Source of the DNA: Yeosuana marina
GTDB taxonomy: Bacteria > Bacteroidota > Bacteroidia > Flavobacteriales > Flavobacteriaceae
DNA: 64,000 nucleotides
Assembly: GCF_011762485.1 (NCBI RefSeq)
Contig: NZ_JAAKGI010000007.1
Span: 62,001 to 126,000 of the forward strand
Direction of reading: 5' to 3'
This document shows, one piece after another, positions 9,374-18,524 of the stretch. Below the pieces are notes generated by a model. It saw nothing but the letters and a program-made list of their open reading frames with translations. It ran no database searches and was not told the DNA's origin. Each line of letters opens with the position of its first letter. Position 1 is the first letter of the stretch. Position numbers and translations under genes: made by a program.

Positions 9374-10072
9374 GTGGCTGAAAAAATATTTTCCAATAAA
9401 ATCAACCTTCAAGTACTCTTTGAAGACAACCATATTATTGTTGTTAATAAGCGGGCTGGCGATATAGTTCAAGGGGATAAAACAGGTGATAAACCTTTAA
9501 GTGAGGTTGTCAAATCTTATATCAAAGATAAATATAACAAACCTGGCAATGTCTATTTAGGTGTTGTTCACAGATTAGACAGACCAACAACGGGCTTAGT
9601 TATTTTTGCAAAAACAAGTAAGGTTTTACCAAGACTTAATGCACTTTTTGTTTCAAAAGACATTACCAAAACCTATTGGGCCATTGTAAAAAATAGACCA
9701 AAAAAAGAGAAAGACACCTTATTTGATTGGTTAAAGAAGAATCCCAAAAACAATAAATCTTACGTTTACAATAAAGAAGTTAAAGACGCTAAAAAAGCCA
9801 TTCTTCATTATAATCTTTTGAAAGAACTCAATAATTATTACCTACTTGAAGTCACTTTAGAAACTGGTAGACATCATCAAATACGTGCGCAACTAGCAAA
9901 TATTGGCTCTCCAATTAAAGGCGATTTAAAATATGGTTTTAACCGAAGTAATGATGATGCTAGTATTCATCTGCACGCTAGACATATATCGTTTATACAT
10001 CCGGTAAAAAACGAACCCATAGAAATTACCGCTCCACTTCCAAATGATGTTATTTGGGATGCTTGCTTATAA
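9374..10072 (+). CDS. RluA-family RNA pseudouridine synthase
   Basis: This is a 232-residue catalytic domain of the RluA family without an N-terminal S4 RNA-binding domain. The signature VVHRLDRPTTGLVIFAKTSK carries the catalytic aspartate, and the C-terminal ETGRHHQIRAQLANIG block is the second family signature. It converts uridines to pseudouridine in rRNA or tRNA; the exact site cannot be predicted. The start is a GTG, since no ATG lies between it and the conserved LFEDNHIIVVNK strand. It sits 24 bp behind panB. Confidence 0.88.
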   Translation: MAEKIFSNKINLQVLFEDNHIIVVNKRAGDIVQGDKTGDKPLSEVVKSYIKDKYNKPGNVYLGVVHRLDRPTTGLVIFAKTSKVLPRLNALFVSKDITKTYWAIVKNRPKKEKDTLFDWLKKNPKNNKSYVYNKEVKDAKKAILHYNLLKELNNYYLLEVTLETGRHHQIRAQLANIGSPIKGDLKYGFNRSNDDASIHLHARHISFIHPVKNEPIEITAPLPNDVIWDACL

Positions 10073-10104
10073 TTTTTTCGTAGCTTTACGATAATCCATC
10101 GTCT

Positions 10105-11475
10105 ATGTTTTCAAAGCTTGTAAATAATCAAAAAACTTATTTTTTAACTGAAAAAACTAAATCTTTAGCCTTCAGAAAAACGATGCTATTGCGTTTAAAA
10201 TCTGAACTTATTAATCAAGAAGAACACATTATTGATGCCTTGTATGCTGATTTTAAAAAACCAAAATTTGAATCGGTTTTATCTGAAACAGCCATCGTCC
10301 TTTCCGAACTTGATTTAACTTTAAAAAAATTAAACGCTTGGGCGAAACCAAAACGCGTGTTTCCTTCACTTTTAAATTTTCCATCAACTGATAAAATTTA
10401 TTACGAACCCTACGGAACCGTGTTGGTTATGGCACCTTGGAATTACCCGTATCTATTAGCAATCTTACCTGTTATTGGTGCTATCGCCGCAGGAAATACG
10501 GTCGTTTTAAAACCCAGTGAGTTAACACCAAATACCTCCAAAATCATTGAAACCATTATTCAAAATGTGTTTAACGAAAATTACGTTGCTATCGTTCAAG
10601 GTGATGCTAAAATTGCTCAGGAATTACTGAAACAGCACTGGGATTATATTTTCTTTACCGGAAGTGTAAAGGTTGGCAAAATTGTAGCACAAGCAGCTGC
10701 AAACTATTTAACACCAACTACTTTAGAATTAGGTGGAAAAAATCCTTGTATTATTGATGAATCGGCAAACATAAAACTGGCTGCAAAACGCATAGCTTGG
10801 GGCAAATTTTTAAATGCAGGTCAAACCTGTATTGCACCAGATTATATATTGATTCACAACTCTGTAAAACAAGAATTTACAAAGGCGCTTCGTGACGAAA
10901 TAGAACTGTTTTATTCCAAAAACCCAGAAGAATCTGAAGACTTTGCTAGAATTATTAATACTGGAAATTTTAAGCGTTTAGCTAACATGCTAGATAATGA
11001 ACATATAGTTATTGGTGGAGAAACTAATGAAGACGATTTATTCATCGCTCCTACTGTAATTGATGAGCCAAGTACAGATAGTGAGGTTATGAAAGATGAA
11101 ATTTTCGGGCCTATCTTACCAATTTTGAGTTATTCCAACGAAGACGACATTAATAAAATCATCAGAACCTATAACAAACCACTGTCATTATATGTTTTCA
11201 GTAATAACAAAACATTTGCGAATAAAATGATATCCACCTATTCGTTTGGTGGTGGTGCTATTAACGATACGATTGTGCAGTTTGCAAATCCTAAACTTCC
11301 TTTTGGTGGTGTTGGTTCTAGCGGACTAGGCGCCTATCACGGAAAACACACGTTTTATACATTTTCACATAAAAAACCAGTGGTAAAAAGAGGAACTTGG
11401 TTAGATGTTCCTATGCGTTATGCTCCTTACAGAGGCAAAACAAAACTTGCGAAGTTTTTTCTGAAATATTTTTAG
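10105..11475 (+). CDS. NAD(P)-dependent aldehyde dehydrogenase
   Basis: This is a 456-residue aldehyde dehydrogenase of the shorter class-3-like type. The cofactor region shows MAPWNYP and FTGSVKVGK. The general base is Glu208 in TLELGGK, and the nucleophile is Cys242 in NAGQTCIAPDY. The C terminus ends in a basic hydrophobic tail (YRGKTKLAKFFLKYF) that could touch the membrane, as in fatty-aldehyde dehydrogenases. It oxidises aldehydes to acids, and the long-chain substrate is only a guess. Its stop overlaps the stop of the convergent histidine kinase by four bases. Confidence 0.92.
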   Translation: MFSKLVNNQKTYFLTEKTKSLAFRKTMLLRLKSELINQEEHIIDALYADFKKPKFESVLSETAIVLSELDLTLKKLNAWAKPKRVFPSLLNFPSTDKIYYEPYGTVLVMAPWNYPYLLAILPVIGAIAAGNTVVLKPSELTPNTSKIIETIIQNVFNENYVAIVQGDAKIAQELLKQHWDYIFFTGSVKVGKIVAQAAANYLTPTTLELGGKNPCIIDESANIKLAAKRIAWGKFLNAGQTCIAPDYILIHNSVKQEFTKALRDEIELFYSKNPEESEDFARIINTGNFKRLANMLDNEHIVIGGETNEDDLFIAPTVIDEPSTDSEVMKDEIFGPILPILSYSNEDDINKIIRTYNKPLSLYVFSNNKTFANKMISTYSFGGGAINDTIVQFANPKLPFGGVGSSGLGAYHGKHTFYTFSHKKPVVKRGTWLDVPMRYAPYRGKTKLAKFFLKYF

Positions 11476-12296
11476 TTCTTATTAAAAGGATATTCAATTA
11501 GTAACTGAACACCTTCATTTGGTTTAGAAATCACATTTAATTTAGCCTTAATTAAATCGGCTCTACTTTTCATATTTAATAATCCGGAACCCTTATCGAC
11601 GGTATCTGTGTTAAATCCTTTTCCATCATCTGACGCCATAATTTTCAATAAATCTGACGTATATTCAAGATCTATTTTAAGATGTTTGGCTTCAGAATAT
11701 TTTACAGAATTAGATAAAAATTCTTGAATGATTCTAAAAATAATAATTTCATCTTTCTTATTATGAAAATCTACTTTGTCTCCCTTAACCTTCATTTTTG
11801 CCGAAGCAAATTTCATTTTCTTTAATCGGTCTAATTCATTTTTGATTGATTTTTCAAAACCAATATTCAAAACCACTTCATTATTTAAAGACCTTGATAA
11901 CGACCGAACTTCTTTCAAGCTTTCTTTAAGGGCCTCAGACGTATCTTTAAATTTATCTTTTACATCATCAGATACTTGCATTTTTAAAATACTTAATTGC
12001 ATACTGGCAAAAGCTAATAATTGCCCCACATTATCGTGTAATTCCCAGCCTATATTCTTTAAGGTTTGCTCTTGAATTTCTGTTTGTGCTTGCGCTATTT
12101 CTTCTTCAAAAATCTGTTGTTGTTTAATTTTATCAAGTAGTAGTTTGTTTTTTCGTTTTTGAAAGACAATAAAGAAAATAATAACCAAAGAGGTAATAAT
12201 TACTAAAACAGCAATCATATACACTAACAAATAGCGTTCTGACGCTGTTGAAACCAACTTTGATTGAGTTAAAAACAGATATAAAAAGTTAATCAT
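11472..12296 (-). CDS. sensor histidine kinase, NarX/LiaS-type (HisKA_3)
   Basis: This 274-residue kinase has one membrane helix near residues 22-46, a short coiled coil, a dimerisation block QTLKNIGWELHDNVGQLL with phospho-acceptor His87, and an ATPase domain (N box EFLSNSVKYS, G boxes DDGKGF and GSGLLNM). It has almost no extracellular sensor of its own. Its start overlaps by eight bases the end of an upstream gene for a polytopic membrane protein, itself preceded by a paralogue, so these may provide the sensing part. No NarL-type response regulator is adjacent, so the kinase is an orphan here. Confidence 0.9.
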   Translation of the reverse strand: MINFLYLFLTQSKLVSTASERYLLVYMIAVLVIITSLVIIFFIVFQKRKNKLLLDKIKQQQIFEEEIAQAQTEIQEQTLKNIGWELHDNVGQLLAFASMQLSILKMQVSDDVKDKFKDTSEALKESLKEVRSLSRSLNNEVVLNIGFEKSIKNELDRLKKMKFASAKMKVKGDKVDFHNKKDEIIIFRIIQEFLSNSVKYSEAKHLKIDLEYTSDLLKIMASDDGKGFNTDTVDKGSGLLNMKSRADLIKAKLNVISKPNEGVQLLIEYPFNKN

Positions 12297-13017
12297 TTTT
12301 TAATTGTGGTTTACAAAATATTAAAGCAAAAGTAAATGTTGAATACATAAAAATGTTTGCTGATAAGTAAATGAGTTTTCTTAACTCAATATAGTCCCAA
12401 TCTCTCACATAAACATCGACTTCATAAGCAGAATAGTTGTCATAGAAAACTATGGGAGTAATAATGAGCCACCAAATAAAAATTGCTGCACTAATATAGA
12501 AGTTTAATGATTTATAAAAGGTTAAAATGTTATCACTTTGTAGAACTTCTATAAAATAAAAAACAGAACATAAAAAAACGACTATCGAACCTAAAACACT
12601 TAATATGGGAAAGAAACTTACAAAAAATTCTTGCCAATGCCATAAAATATATATCATTGAAAAAGCAAAAAAACTATAACTAACATATTTTAGAATTTCA
12701 CTAAAAGATTTTGTTCTTATAATTTTTCGATAATAAAAAGCAAAAAACATAATAGCACCAACCTTCCAATATAGCGTTGACCACCAATAGTTTTTTTCAA
12801 TTAGACTTCCTTTAAGAAAATTTAAAAATCTATCATCACGAACAAATCGAGTATATCCCCCTAAAAATTCACATATCACAAGGTAGGCTAAAAACCAAAT
12901 GAAATACTTTGCATTCGAAAACTTGTACTTTTTATAGCATATTATACCTGTGAGGGTCGCTAAAATCTCAGTACTATAGGTTAAAATTAGATAGTTCTGT
13001 CTAAAAAACTCCTCCAT
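12289..13017 (-). CDS. polytopic membrane protein, paralogue 1, unknown
   Basis: This 242-residue protein has about seven hydrophobic segments and no recognised domain. It is clearly a tandem paralogue of the next gene (13025-13756). Shared blocks are KYFIWFLAYL, KNYWWSTLYWK, a FFAFYYRKI segment, and FIWWLIITPIVFYDNYSAY near the C-terminal third. It overlaps the histidine kinase start by eight bases, indicating translational coupling. I infer that it is an accessory or sensory membrane component for that kinase. The function is otherwise unknown. Confidence 0.75.
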   Translation of the reverse strand: MEEFFRQNYLILTYSTEILATLTGIICYKKYKFSNAKYFIWFLAYLVICEFLGGYTRFVRDDRFLNFLKGSLIEKNYWWSTLYWKVGAIMFFAFYYRKIIRTKSFSEILKYVSYSFFAFSMIYILWHWQEFFVSFFPILSVLGSIVVFLCSVFYFIEVLQSDNILTFYKSLNFYISAAIFIWWLIITPIVFYDNYSAYEVDVYVRDWDYIELRKLIYLSANIFMYSTFTFALIFCKPQLKND

Positions 13018-13024
13018 TGCTATT

Positions 13025-13756
13025 TTAAATCAACATGTCTTCTTCTGGTTCACAAAATATTAAAGCAAAAACAAAAGTTGAATACATAAATATATTTGAA
13101 AATATATAGATATACCTTCTTAATTCAATATAAGCCCAATCTCTTTCATAAACACCTACTTTATAAGCTGAATAATTATCATAAAATACTATGGGAGTTA
13201 TAATAAACCACCAGATAAAAATAGCTACACTGATATAAAAATTTATAGACTTATAAAAGATTAACAATTTATCATTGTTTAAAAGTTCAATAAAATAAAA
13301 AACGGTACATAAAAAAATAACAATAGCACCTAATACGCTTATTATAGGAAAAAAGGTGTTAAAAAATGCCCGCCAATGCGATAAAATATAAATAACTGAG
13401 AAAATTATAAAACCTGTAGTACTTATGTTAATGATTTTTTTAAACTTCTTATTTTCTAATATTTTGTTATAATAAAAAGCAAAAAAAACAATGGCTCCAA
13501 TTTTCCAGAATAACGTTGACCACCAATAATTTTTTTCAATGATTGTACCTTTAAGAAAATTTAGAAATTTACCGTCTTGAATAAATGAGTTATAAGTGGC
13601 AATAAATTCACAAACATTTATATAGACTAAAAACCAAATAAAATATTTAGCATTAGTTAGTTTGAATTTTTTATAAACTAATAATCCAGTTACAGCAGCT
13701 ATAAACTCAAGAAGGCCTATAAGTAATGAATAATTTTTCTGTAAAAACTCGCCCAT
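13025..13756 (-). CDS. polytopic membrane protein, paralogue 2, unknown
   Basis: This 243-residue protein has the same predicted topology and length as its downstream neighbour and is similar along its whole length (KYFIWFLVYI, KNYWWSTLFWK, FIWWFIITPIVFYDNYSAY). The pair therefore arose by tandem duplication. The two genes are 7 bp apart and the gene upstream ends 5 bp before this start, so all four genes up to the kinase look like one operon. I recognise no family. Confidence 0.72.
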   Translation of the reverse strand: MGEFLQKNYSLLIGLLEFIAAVTGLLVYKKFKLTNAKYFIWFLVYINVCEFIATYNSFIQDGKFLNFLKGTIIEKNYWWSTLFWKIGAIVFFAFYYNKILENKKFKKIINISTTGFIIFSVIYILSHWRAFFNTFFPIISVLGAIVIFLCTVFYFIELLNNDKLLIFYKSINFYISVAIFIWWFIITPIVFYDNYSAYKVGVYERDWAYIELRRYIYIFSNIFMYSTFVFALIFCEPEEDMLI

Positions 13757-13761
13757 TAGTT

Positions 13762-14265
13762 TTATTGTGGATAACCGTCTGATCCACCTGTACCATCATT
13801 TAGAGGGTCGATTGGTAAATCACTGTCTGAAAAAGATAATATAATACTACTCGCTTGAGACTTAGAAATTTTACCCGTTGGAACCAAAAACATAGTTGTT
13901 AAATCTTTTTTAGCTTGCCCCGCGTTTTTTCCGTAAACACCAAGATAAACGCGAATACCATTCATGTCATAGCCTAAACTATCCGCTTGGTTTTTAGCAT
14001 AAGCTAAATAATTTTCTACATCTTCTAAAGACCACCATACAGAACGATCATCTTTTTTTCTCCCTTGCTTTTGGGCTGCAGAATCTACTGCCTGTTTTCT
14101 ATGGAGGGTCCAATTTGCATTTAATTCTTTAGCAGTTTCTTGATTAATTACCCCTTTTGGTTTTACAATTTTTTCAACATGTGTATCAACTTGTCTGGGA
14201 CAAAAAAAATAAGTTGCAAAAGCACCTATAATAATTCCTAATAAAAATAAACTCGTTTTTTTCAT
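13762..14265 (-). CDS. membrane-anchored hypothetical protein
   Basis: This 167-residue protein has a short basic start and one N-terminal hydrophobic helix (FLLGIIIGAFATYFFC) that should anchor it with the rest outside the cytoplasm. The exposed part contains VWWSLEDVENYLAYAKNQA and IRVYLGVYG, a pattern I do not recognise as a named domain. It begins the tight run of genes leading to the two paralogous membrane proteins and the histidine kinase, so it may belong to the same signalling unit. Confidence 0.65.
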   Translation of the reverse strand: MKKTSLFLLGIIIGAFATYFFCPRQVDTHVEKIVKPKGVINQETAKELNANWTLHRKQAVDSAAQKQGRKKDDRSVWWSLEDVENYLAYAKNQADSLGYDMNGIRVYLGVYGKNAGQAKKDLTTMFLVPTGKISKSQASSIILSFSDSDLPIDPLNDGTGGSDGYPQ

Positions 14266-14333
14266 TGTCTAATTTGGTAATTATTTCTTCATAAAAATAA
14301 TAAAAAACATTAGATAAAAAGACCTAAAGAAGA

Positions 14334-14960
14334 CTAACTTGGAAATCCCAACATAGCTCCCATACCCACCGTAAACAACCAACTTCCGTAAATGGCATGT
14401 TCTATTGAAACTAAAAGTGTCGATTTTGTTTTATTATAAGTGAACGCGAACAATAAACCTCCCAAAAATGTTAACACAAGAACGAGAGTGTTTCTAAAAA
14501 AAATATGGCCTAATGAAAACACAATAGCGTTTAAAAATAGTAACTGGTTTTTACTTTTAAATAATGACTCATAGCGTTGAAAGAAAAATGTTCTGTAAAT
14601 TAATTCTTGAGGATACACTGAAAAAACGCTGTAAATAAATACAATAAAAACCCACAACTTTGGTTTATTGATTAACACATTGAAAAGCGCATCTTTATTG
14701 GTTAACCAAACAAAAAGACTCGTTAACACAGAAATGATTAAAAGTTTTATAATAGTCTCTTTCCAAAACACTTTCCAATTTAAATTAGGAGCTATTTTAA
14801 ATGTATTATGCTCAACTTTTAGCAACATATATAGGATATAAATAAATCCTATAAAACCAATGCTCAACTTTATCCAAATAGAAAACGGAAAAGCAAAACT
14901 TATTGGTAATATAAAAAAAATAATGCCTAACTCAATACCTTTATAATTTCTTGATAACAT
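14334..14960 (-). CDS. CPBP-family intramembrane glutamic protease (CAAX-like)
   Basis: This is a 208-residue multi-spanning protein of the CPBP/Abi family. Motif 1 appears as PQELIYRTFFFQRY, with glutamine in the first of the two usual glutamate positions. Motif 2 is FSLGHIFFRN, and motif 3 is SIEHAIYGSW with the second histidine. Members cleave prenylated or other membrane substrates, and the bacterial targets are mostly unknown. It lies 1 bp from the end of an Lrp-type regulator gene, so both are probably cotranscribed. Confidence 0.8.
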   Translation of the reverse strand: MLSRNYKGIELGIIFFILPISFAFPFSIWIKLSIGFIGFIYILYMLLKVEHNTFKIAPNLNWKVFWKETIIKLLIISVLTSLFVWLTNKDALFNVLINKPKLWVFIVFIYSVFSVYPQELIYRTFFFQRYESLFKSKNQLLFLNAIVFSLGHIFFRNTLVLVLTFLGGLLFAFTYNKTKSTLLVSIEHAIYGSWLFTVGMGAMLGFPS

Positions 14961-14961
14961 A

Positions 14962-15420
14962 TCAAATAGTTATTGCTGTAGTGTGCTTTACTTCATTAAT
15001 TACAAACATACTATGCGTACTCCCAATATGATTAATGCTTGTTAATTTATTAACCATAAATTCTCTAAAAGCGTGCATATCCTTAACCAATACTTTTAAT
15101 AAATAGTCGTAATCGCCACTAATATGATAACACTCTAACACCTCATTAATAGTAGCAACTTCCTTTTCAAATTTAACCACATACTCCTGCGTATGCTGAA
15201 TAAGTTTAATATGGCAAAATGCCACAAAGGCTTTGTCTATCTGTTCCTTTTTAACTAAGGCAACATATTTATTAATGACGCCTCCTTTTTCAAGCTTTTT
15301 AATTCGCTCATAAACAGCCGTTACCGAAAGGTTAAGTTTGTTAGACAGTTCCTTGTTAGTTTGTTTAGAGTCCTGCTGTAAATAGCCTAATAATTGCGCA
15401 TCAATTGCATCTAATACCAT
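14962..15420 (-). CDS. Lrp/AsnC-family transcriptional regulator
   Basis: This 152-residue protein has the N-terminal winged helix (DAIDAQLLGYLQQDSKQTNK, then LNLSVTAVYERIKKLEKGGVI) and the C-terminal RAM ligand-binding domain (ECYHISGDYDYLLKVLVKD). It is divergent from the methionine gamma-lyase-like gene, with a 158 bp AT-rich gap. Lrp proteins often control the amino acid catabolic gene next to them, so that gene is the likely target, with its substrate amino acid as the likely effector. This is an inference from position. Confidence 0.92.
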   Translation of the reverse strand: MVLDAIDAQLLGYLQQDSKQTNKELSNKLNLSVTAVYERIKKLEKGGVINKYVALVKKEQIDKAFVAFCHIKLIQHTQEYVVKFEKEVATINEVLECYHISGDYDYLLKVLVKDMHAFREFMVNKLTSINHIGSTHSMFVINEVKHTTAITI

Positions 15421-15578
15421 AGTTGAAAAATTTTCATTAATAAAACGATAAAACGGACTATTTATTATTTATAATCTATAAAAATGCTAATATATAGTTT
15501 TATTATCTAAATATAAGACTATCTATTGTATTTTAATCTAAATTTATTGATATTTGATTGAATTCAAAACTTAAAACT

Positions 15579-16781
15579 ATGTCTTTTAAACCCGCAAATA
15601 ATATTCAGGATCTACAACACTTTGGCGAATTTGGTGGTGTTAATCCATCAATTTCAGATTCGGCCACGTACACATTCTTATCTGCTAAAAAAATGTTCGA
15701 CACGTTTGAAGGTAAGGCAGAAGGTTGTTATTTATATTCCAGACATTCATCGCCTAGTAATTTATATTTAGGTGAAGCTATTGCTGCCATGGAAGGAACT
15801 GAGATGGCTCATGTAACGGCATCTGGTATGGGAGCTATTACTCCTGTTATGTTTCAAATTTGTGGTGCAGGCGACCATATGGTGAGTAGCAGAACCATTT
15901 ATGGCGGAACCTATGCGTTTTTGAAAAACTTTGCGCCACGACTTAATATTAATACCTCTTTTGTAGATATTACAAAACCAGAGGTTGTAGAAGCTGCTAT
16001 TACCAAGAACACAAAGATGATTTATTGCGAATCTGTTAGTAATCCTTTATTAGAAATTGCCAACATTGCTGAACTGTCAAAAATTGCTAAAAAACATCAT
16101 ATAAAATTAGTCGTAGATAATACGTTTTCTCCATTAACATTATCTCCAGCAAAATTAGGAGCCGATGTGGTCATCCATAGTCTAACTAAGTTTATTAACG
16201 GCACTAATGACACTGTTGGTGGTGTTATTTGCAGCACTACAGAATTTATCAATCAATTACGAAGTGTCAATGATGGTGCCTGTATGTTACTAGGTTCAAC
16301 CATGGATAGTTTAAGAGCAGCCTCTATTATGAAAAACTTAAGGACGTTGCATTTACGTGTAAAACAACACAGTAAAAATGCCAAATATTTAGCTGAAAAA
16401 TTTGAACAAGATGGTTTAAAAACTGTGTATCCTGGTTTAGAATCGCATCCCTCGAATGACCTTTACAAACGCATGATAAATGATGAGTTTGGTTTTGGTG
16501 GAATGATGACTATCGATGTTGGTAGTTTAGATAAAGCCAATGAGCTTATGGAACTGATGCAAAACAACAATCTTGGTTATCTAGCGGTAAGTTTAGGTTT
16601 TTACAAAACATTATTTAGTGCTCCAGGAAGTTCAACATCAAGTGAAATTCCTGAAGAAGAACAAAAAGAAATGGGATTAAGCGACGGTTTAATACGATTT
16701 TCTATTGGATTAGATGATGATATAGAAAGAACGTATCAAATGATGAACCAGTGCATGAAGCAACTTCATATTTTGAGCTAA
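15579..16781 (+). CDS. PLP-dependent Cys/Met metabolism enzyme, methionine gamma-lyase-like
   Basis: This 400-residue enzyme belongs to the trans-sulfuration family (gamma-lyase, gamma-synthase, sulfhydrylase). The PLP lysine lies in HSLTKFINGTNDTVGG, and the phosphate-binding YSRHSSPS and ASGMGAI segments are present. I start at the ATG at 15579; the frame continues upstream only to a TTG. The divergent Lrp/AsnC regulator fits a degradative role such as methionine gamma-lyase (methanethiol, ammonia, 2-oxobutyrate). Cystathionine gamma-lyase or O-acetylhomoserine sulfhydrylase remain possible. Confidence 0.88.
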   Translation: MSFKPANNIQDLQHFGEFGGVNPSISDSATYTFLSAKKMFDTFEGKAEGCYLYSRHSSPSNLYLGEAIAAMEGTEMAHVTASGMGAITPVMFQICGAGDHMVSSRTIYGGTYAFLKNFAPRLNINTSFVDITKPEVVEAAITKNTKMIYCESVSNPLLEIANIAELSKIAKKHHIKLVVDNTFSPLTLSPAKLGADVVIHSLTKFINGTNDTVGGVICSTTEFINQLRSVNDGACMLLGSTMDSLRAASIMKNLRTLHLRVKQHSKNAKYLAEKFEQDGLKTVYPGLESHPSNDLYKRMINDEFGFGGMMTIDVGSLDKANELMELMQNNNLGYLAVSLGFYKTLFSAPGSSTSSEIPEEEQKEMGLSDGLIRFSIGLDDDIERTYQMMNQCMKQLHILS

Positions 16782-16807
16782 AAAAACTTTCTTAATAAAT
16801 ATTATTT

Positions 16808-16837
16808 AAAGCCAAAATATTCATTTTGGCTTTTTTT
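16808..16837 (+). terminator. rho-independent terminator
   Basis: AAAGCCAAAA and TTTTGGCTTT form a 10 bp stem around a 6-base loop, followed by a T tract, 26 bp after the stop of the methionine gamma-lyase-like gene. Confidence 0.9.
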
Positions 16838-16892
16838 GTATTTGCTATTTTTATTCTAAAAGCGTAACATTACAACCTGAAAAAAAATTCCA

Positions 16893-18383
16893 ATGCAAAA
16901 AAAGAATGATATTCTCGACATCAAAACAGACAATATAAAACTTCATAAAAACAAAAGACTTCGCTTATGGGAAGCATTTATCCCGATTATTGTATTAGTT
17001 ATTTTATTAGCGTATAACGTATATATTTATAAAGATGATGCTACCAGCGGACCTAATCAATTTGCCTTAATTTTTGCTGGTGTCGTTGCTGCCGTTATTG
17101 GATTTATAAAAAACATAAGTTACAGCGATATGCTTGAAGCCGTTGTTGACAACGTAAAGTCAACTGGTTCTGCCATTTTTATTTTATTGATGGTAGGCGC
17201 ATTGGCTGGCACATGGCTAATAAGTGGTATTATACCTACCATGATTTTTTATGGGCTTAAAATTTTAAATCCTACGTTCTTTTTAGCTGCGGCATTAGTT
17301 ATTTGCTGTATTATTTCATTGGCTACAGGAAGTTCATGGACTACAACTGCAACAATTGGTATTGCACTCATGGGGATAGGAAAAGCATTAGGATTTCCGT
17401 TAGGGATGATAGCTGGCGCTGTCTTATCGGGAGCTTATTTTGGCGATAAAATGTCTCCTTTAAGTGACACAACAAATTTAGCACCGGCCATGGCTGGAAC
17501 CGATGTTTTTACACATGTAAAATACATGGCATACACCACTATACCTACTATAATAATTACACTTATTATTTTTCTTGTCTTAGGATTTCAACATGAAGCT
17601 GCAGAACTGCAGGACAACTTTGCACTAATTAACAGTATTCAAAATACGTTTAACATAACACCGTTGCTTTTTATAGTTCCTATTGTCGTTATAGTTTTAA
17701 TTGTTAGAAAAGCTAAACCTTTAACTGCTCTGTTTATCGGAACCATTTTAGCTGGGATTTTTGCTGTTATTTTCCAACCAGAAATTATAATGAAAGTAGC
17801 AGAAAGTGATACTTTTAATTTTAATTCGGCTTATAAAGGAGTTATGAACGCCATGACCAACAGTATATATATACCGTCCGGAAATGCTATTTTAGATGAA
17901 AACGAATTATTTTCTTCTGGTGGAATGAGTGGAATGTTATCAACTATCTGGCTTATTCTGTGTGCTATGTTTTTCGGTGGTATCATGCAAGAAATTGGTG
18001 CCTTACAAAAAATAAGTGATAGCATATTAAAAATCGCAAAATCTACATTTGGGCTATTTGCAAGTACAACATTTACATGTATTTTCTTTAACGGAACGGC
18101 AAGTGACCAATACTTAGCCATTGTAGTTCCAGGAAAAATGTATCAAAAAGCCTTTAAAGACAAAGGTCTTGCTCCCGAAAACTTAAGTAGAACTCTAGAA
18201 GATTCTGGAACTGTAACGTCTATTTTATTCCCTTGGAATACTGGAGGCGCCTATCAATCTAAAACATTAGGCGTTGGTACTGGGGAATATGTTTACTATG
18301 CTTTTTTCAACTTAATAAGTCCGATAATGACATTAATCTTCGCTTATTTTAATATAAAAATCAGAAAACTCACTTCTAAATAG
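16893..18383 (+). CDS. nhaC: Na+/H+ antiporter, NhaC family
   Basis: This 496-residue polytopic protein has the NhaC architecture of about twelve helices. Conserved stretches include the ATGSSWTTTATIG helix, GAYFGDKMSPLSDTTNLAPA with charged residues inside the membrane, and FNGTASDQYLAIVVPG. It exchanges sodium for protons at the inner membrane, which suits a marine cell. Some NhaC relatives exchange malate and lactate or other ions, so the cargo is inferred. It has its own upstream terminator and is not in an obvious operon. Confidence 0.9.
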   Translation: MQKKNDILDIKTDNIKLHKNKRLRLWEAFIPIIVLVILLAYNVYIYKDDATSGPNQFALIFAGVVAAVIGFIKNISYSDMLEAVVDNVKSTGSAIFILLMVGALAGTWLISGIIPTMIFYGLKILNPTFFLAAALVICCIISLATGSSWTTTATIGIALMGIGKALGFPLGMIAGAVLSGAYFGDKMSPLSDTTNLAPAMAGTDVFTHVKYMAYTTIPTIIITLIIFLVLGFQHEAAELQDNFALINSIQNTFNITPLLFIVPIVVIVLIVRKAKPLTALFIGTILAGIFAVIFQPEIIMKVAESDTFNFNSAYKGVMNAMTNSIYIPSGNAILDENELFSSGGMSGMLSTIWLILCAMFFGGIMQEIGALQKISDSILKIAKSTFGLFASTTFTCIFFNGTASDQYLAIVVPGKMYQKAFKDKGLAPENLSRTLEDSGTVTSILFPWNTGGAYQSKTLGVGTGEYVYYAFFNLISPIMTLIFAYFNIKIRKLTSK

Positions 18384-18478
18384 AATTAAATTATCCAAAA
18401 AACAGATTGTCATAATTAAAAACTATAATAATATAAGAATTAAAAATTTTCTATAAGTTAAAATTTTGCATTGTATAT

Positions 18479-18486
18479 TATATTTG
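18479..18486 (+). promoter_or_regulatory. candidate -7 element of the peroxiredoxin promoter
   Basis: TATATTTG matches TAnnTTTG exactly and lies 39 bp before the ATG. A TTTTG at 18464-18468 is closer than the usual -33 spacing, so the partner element is uncertain. Confidence 0.45.
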
Positions 18487-18524
18487 CGTTGTCGAAAATT
18501 ATTAACAATTAAATATAAAAACAC

